Below are positions 5,890 to 7,992 of a stretch of 7,992 nucleotides of DNA, piece after piece. Position numbers and translations under genes: made by a program. The notes beneath the pieces were generated by a model. It was not told the DNA's origin. It saw nothing but the letters and a program-made list of their open reading frames with translations, and searched no databases. Source of the stretch: Chloroflexota bacterium (GTDB lineage Bacteria; Chloroflexota; Dehalococcoidia; Tepidiformales; Tepidiformaceae); contig CAUJEQ010000302.1 in the NCBI GenBank assembly GCA_963169135.1, forward strand, positions 1-7,992. Reading direction: 5' to 3'. Positions within the stretch are counted from its first letter, which is position 1, and every line of letters begins with the position of its first letter.

Positions 5890-7704
5890 ATGGCACTCGG
5901 TGGTTATGCCGGCAGAGTCGGCAACGTCGACCTCACCTCGGGAAAGGTGGACTACAACCCCATCCCCGAAGAGTGGGCACGCAAGTACATCGGCGCCCGC
6001 GGCGTCGGTGTCCGCTACGTCTACGAAGCGGGCGCCACGATCGACGCGCTCAGCGCCGAAAACGTCCTCTGCTTCATGAATGGCCCCCTCACCGGCAGCG
6101 AAGCGAGCATGAGCGGCCGCCTCGCGGTCGTCACCAAGAGCCCCCTCACCGGCACCGTCACCGATAGCCACATGGGCGGCTGGAGCGCCGCCCGCCTCCG
6201 CTGGGCCGGCTTCGATGGCATCGTCTTCAAGGGCAAATCATCCAGGCCCGTCTACGCCTACGTTGCCAACAACACCGTCGAACTGCGCGATGCCTCCGAT
6301 CTCTGGGGCAAGGGCGTCCACGAGACCATCCAGATCCTCAAGGACCGCCACGGCGCCGATGACCTCAGCGTCATGTCCATCGGCCCCGCCGGCGAAAACC
6401 TCGTCCGGTTCGCGGCCTGGCTCAACGAGAACGACCGCGCTTCGGGCCGTGGCGGCACCGGCTGCGTCGCCGGGTCCAAGATGCTCAAGGCGGTCGTCGT
6501 CAAGGCCGAGCGGGCCATGCCCCGGGCAGCCGACCGCGACGCCTGGCGAGCCGCCCACTCCACCGGCCTCGGCAAGATCATGGACGAAGCCAACATCACC
6601 TCCCCGAAGAAGGGCGGCCTCTCCGTCTACGGCACCAACATGCTCATGAACGTGAGCAACACCATCGGCGGCCTCGGCGCCCGCAACAGCCAGGACACCT
6701 CCTACGAACACGCCGAACTCCTCGGCGGCGAGTACGTCAACGAGCACTACCTCATCGACGACCCCACCTGCCACGCCTGCCCCGTCGCCTGCAAGAAGGA
6801 AGTCGAGATCAAGGACGGGCCCTACAAGGTCAAAATGGAGTCCGTCGAATACGAGCCGGCCTGGTCGCTCGGCGCCAACTGCGGTAACGACGACATCGCC
6901 TCCGTCGCCTTCATGATCGACATGGCCAACGACTTCGGCTACGACGCCATCGAGATCGGGCAGGTCTGCTCCATGGTCATGGAAGCCACGCAGCGCGAGT
7001 ACATCCCCGCCAGCGCCGGCATCGCCTGGGGCGACAAGGACCGTATGATCGAGGTCGCCCGTCTCATCACCTACCGCCAGGGCATCGGCGACCAGCTCGC
7101 CAACGGCATCGACTCGTTCGCGAAGTCCATCGGCCACCCTGAGATCGCCATGACCGTCAAGGGCCAGGCCACCCCCGCTTACGACCCCCGCGGCTTCAAG
7201 GGCATGGGCCTCGGCTATGCGACGTCGAACCGCGGGGCCTGCCACCTTCGCGGCTACAGTCCCGCCAGCGAGCTCGGAGTCATCGGCCTCAAGACCGACC
7301 CCCAGGCGTACGAGGGCAAGGGCGAGCTGCTCAAGCTCCTCCAGGACATCCACGCGTTCTCCGATAGCCTCGACCTCTGCAAGTTCAGCGCCTTCGCCGA
7401 GGGCCCGGACGAGTACGCCGAGCAGTACCGCGTGATGACCGGCATCGACAAGTTCGACGCCAGCGACGTCCTCCGCACCGGCGAACGCATCTACAACCTC
7501 GAACGCCACTACAACAACCTCGCCGGCTTCCGCGAGGGTTCCGACTACCTCCCCAAGCGCTTTACCGAGGAACCATCAAACGCCAAGGGCTCCCTCGGCC
7601 AGCTCTGCGAACTGGACGAAATGCTCGAGGAGTACTATCGCGTCCGCGGCTGGAATAACGGCGTCGTGCCGGAGGAAAAGCTCAAGGAACTCGAGGTCGT
7701 TTGA
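5890..7704 (+). CDS. aor: Aldehyde:ferredoxin oxidoreductase, tungsten bis-pterin family
   Basis: This is a cytoplasmic tungsten (or molybdenum) bis-pterin enzyme that by family oxidises aldehydes to carboxylates and passes electrons to ferredoxin. It has 604 residues, close to the 605 of the Pyrococcus furiosus enzyme. N-terminal domain: GPLTGSEASMSGR (65-77) and KSPLTGTVTDSHMGGW (83-98), then GRGGTGCVAGSKMLKA (186-201). The [4Fe-4S] ligands are Cys294, Cys297 and Cys301 (CHACPVAC) and Cys497 (DSLDLCKF), matching the positions known in P. furiosus. EYE (320-322) and His452 in ACHLRG lie where that enzyme has its active-site Glu and His; these two equivalences are from memory. The start is fixed by AAGGAG six bases upstream. 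The gene stands alone, with a strong terminator after it and no ferredoxin, MoaD-like or electron-transfer subunit beside it. Family members also include BamB-like and other specialised enzymes, so the aldehyde substrate is inferred and unknown in detail. Confidence 0.95.
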   Translation: MALGGYAGRVGNVDLTSGKVDYNPIPEEWARKYIGARGVGVRYVYEAGATIDALSAENVLCFMNGPLTGSEASMSGRLAVVTKSPLTGTVTDSHMGGWSAARLRWAGFDGIVFKGKSSRPVYAYVANNTVELRDASDLWGKGVHETIQILKDRHGADDLSVMSIGPAGENLVRFAAWLNENDRASGRGGTGCVAGSKMLKAVVVKAERAMPRAADRDAWRAAHSTGLGKIMDEANITSPKKGGLSVYGTNMLMNVSNTIGGLGARNSQDTSYEHAELLGGEYVNEHYLIDDPTCHACPVACKKEVEIKDGPYKVKMESVEYEPAWSLGANCGNDDIASVAFMIDMANDFGYDAIEIGQVCSMVMEATQREYIPASAGIAWGDKDRMIEVARLITYRQGIGDQLANGIDSFAKSIGHPEIAMTVKGQATPAYDPRGFKGMGLGYATSNRGACHLRGYSPASELGVIGLKTDPQAYEGKGELLKLLQDIHAFSDSLDLCKFSAFAEGPDEYAEQYRVMTGIDKFDASDVLRTGERIYNLERHYNNLAGFREGSDYLPKRFTEEPSNAKGSLGQLCELDEMLEEYYRVRGWNNGVVPEEKLKELEVV

Positions 7705-7727
7705 CCCTCGCGTCTCGCCAATTCCCC

Positions 7728-7754
7728 AAAGGCCCCTCTTCGGAGGGGCCTTTT
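7728..7754 (+). terminator. Intrinsic terminator, probably bidirectional
   Basis: An 11-bp perfect stem (7728-7738 with 7743-7753, core GGCCCCTC/GAGGGGCC) closes a TTCG tetraloop and runs into TTTT at 7751-7754. It lies 23 bases after the oxidoreductase stop. The A-rich left foot gives TTT on the minus strand, so it can also serve the converging PIG-L-type gene whose stop is at 7761-7763. Confidence 0.92.
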
Positions 7755-7760
7755 CGCTGC

Positions 7761-7992
7761 CTACTCGTGGATCGGATCTTGCTCCAGGATGAACCGGCGG
7801 AACGACTCCGCGAACTCGAAATCCTGCCCTTCCGCCGCCATGCGCGCGAACCCTTCCGCGAACTCCACCACATCCGCCCCCAGCTGGCTCGGGTGCTCCA
7901 GCAGCGCCGCCTTCTTCAGCTCCAGCGTGTCCGCGATGTCCACCCACACGTTCGGCTTGTCCGAACCCGAAAGCCACACCTGGCGGACCTTC
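7761..7992 (-). CDS. PIG-L/LmbE-family deacetylase, C-terminal end (5' part outside window)
   Basis: Seventy-six codons before the stop at 7761-7763 are visible, and the frame is open to the window edge. The GTG at 7979 is an internal valine codon (the residues before it read KVRQ), not a start. The pattern VWVDIADTLELKKAALLEH, then SQLG and later FEFAESFRRF, matches the C-terminal signature of PIG-L/LmbE zinc deacetylases: V-D-I, a K-x-x-A-L helix, H-x-SQ and a final A-E-x-F. Such enzymes remove N-acetyl groups from amino sugars, as in mycothiol, bacillithiol or GPI-type intermediates. The zinc-binding AHPDD part is outside the window, so the substrate class cannot be told. It converges on the oxidoreductase gene and shares its terminator region. 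Confidence 0.8.
   Translation of the reverse strand, partial: KVRQVWLSGSDKPNVWVDIADTLELKKAALLEHPSQLGADVVEFAEGFARMAAEGQDFEFAESFRRFILEQDPIHE

Noticed and set aside
6238..7509. 423-codon open frame on the minus strand opposite the oxidoreductase gene
   Set aside because: Its Val/Ala/Gly/Asp-rich composition is typical of the antisense of a C-ending codon gene. It has no domain, and the plus frame is a full-length known family.
7977..7979. GTG as start of a 72-residue protein at the right edge
   Set aside because: The frame is open further to the window edge, and the visible part matches only the C-terminal end of PIG-L/LmbE enzymes.
1..7992. CRISPR array, tRNA/rRNA genes, insertion sequence or phage genes
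   Set aside because: No spaced direct repeats of suitable length, no cloverleaf-like gene, no transposase or integrase motif, and no long terminal inverted repeats were seen. Gene-free gaps are all under 200 bases.

Overview
The window is GC-rich bacterial DNA, densely coded and with strong C/G preference at third codon positions. No mobile element, CRISPR array, tRNA or rRNA is visible. The taxon cannot be fixed from the sequence alone. A tungsten-type aldehyde oxidoreductase, a lipoprotein with a Pro/Thr/Ala-rich linker, and a DnaE with an OB domain and low-complexity tail would fit a GC-rich Chloroflexota lineage (for example Dehalococcoidia/Tepidiforma-like). This is a guess from style, not a measured placement.

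Layout, left to right. (1) Positions 2-2254, plus strand: the 3' three-fifths or so of dnaE, the replicative DNA polymerase III alpha subunit, whose start lies upstream of the window. (2) Positions 2264-4210, minus strand: a 648-residue predicted lipoprotein combining a polysaccharide-deacetylase-like domain with a complete HGGGW/GGSAGG-type alpha/beta-hydrolase esterase domain. It converges on dnaE with only 9 bases between the stop codons, and both stops lie in one short palindrome. (3) Positions 4211-4383: an intergenic stretch with nested and mutually exclusive inverted repeats. (4) Positions 4384-5691, minus strand: a 12-helix major facilitator superfamily transporter of the EntS/MFS_3 type. 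(5) Positions 5692-5889: a divergent control region with a perfect 8-base dyad around a nearly symmetric -10 element. (6) Positions 5890-7704, plus strand: a full-length aldehyde:ferredoxin oxidoreductase with all four iron-sulfur cysteines. (7) Positions 7728-7754: a strong intrinsic terminator. (8) Positions 7761-7992, minus strand: the C-terminal end of a PIG-L/LmbE-type deacetylase, cut by the window edge.

Working together: dnaE is housekeeping and probably unrelated to the rest. The oxidoreductase and the transporter are divergent and share one control region, so they may be co-regulated. A link such as aldehyde detoxification plus export is only a hypothesis. The deacetylase-esterase lipoprotein probably removes acyl groups from carbohydrate or ester substrates outside the membrane. 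I see no clear evidence for a multi-gene undescribed system. The most unusual items are the two-domain lipoprotein, the dyad in the divergent promoter, and the alternative-structure repeats between the transporter and lipoprotein genes.
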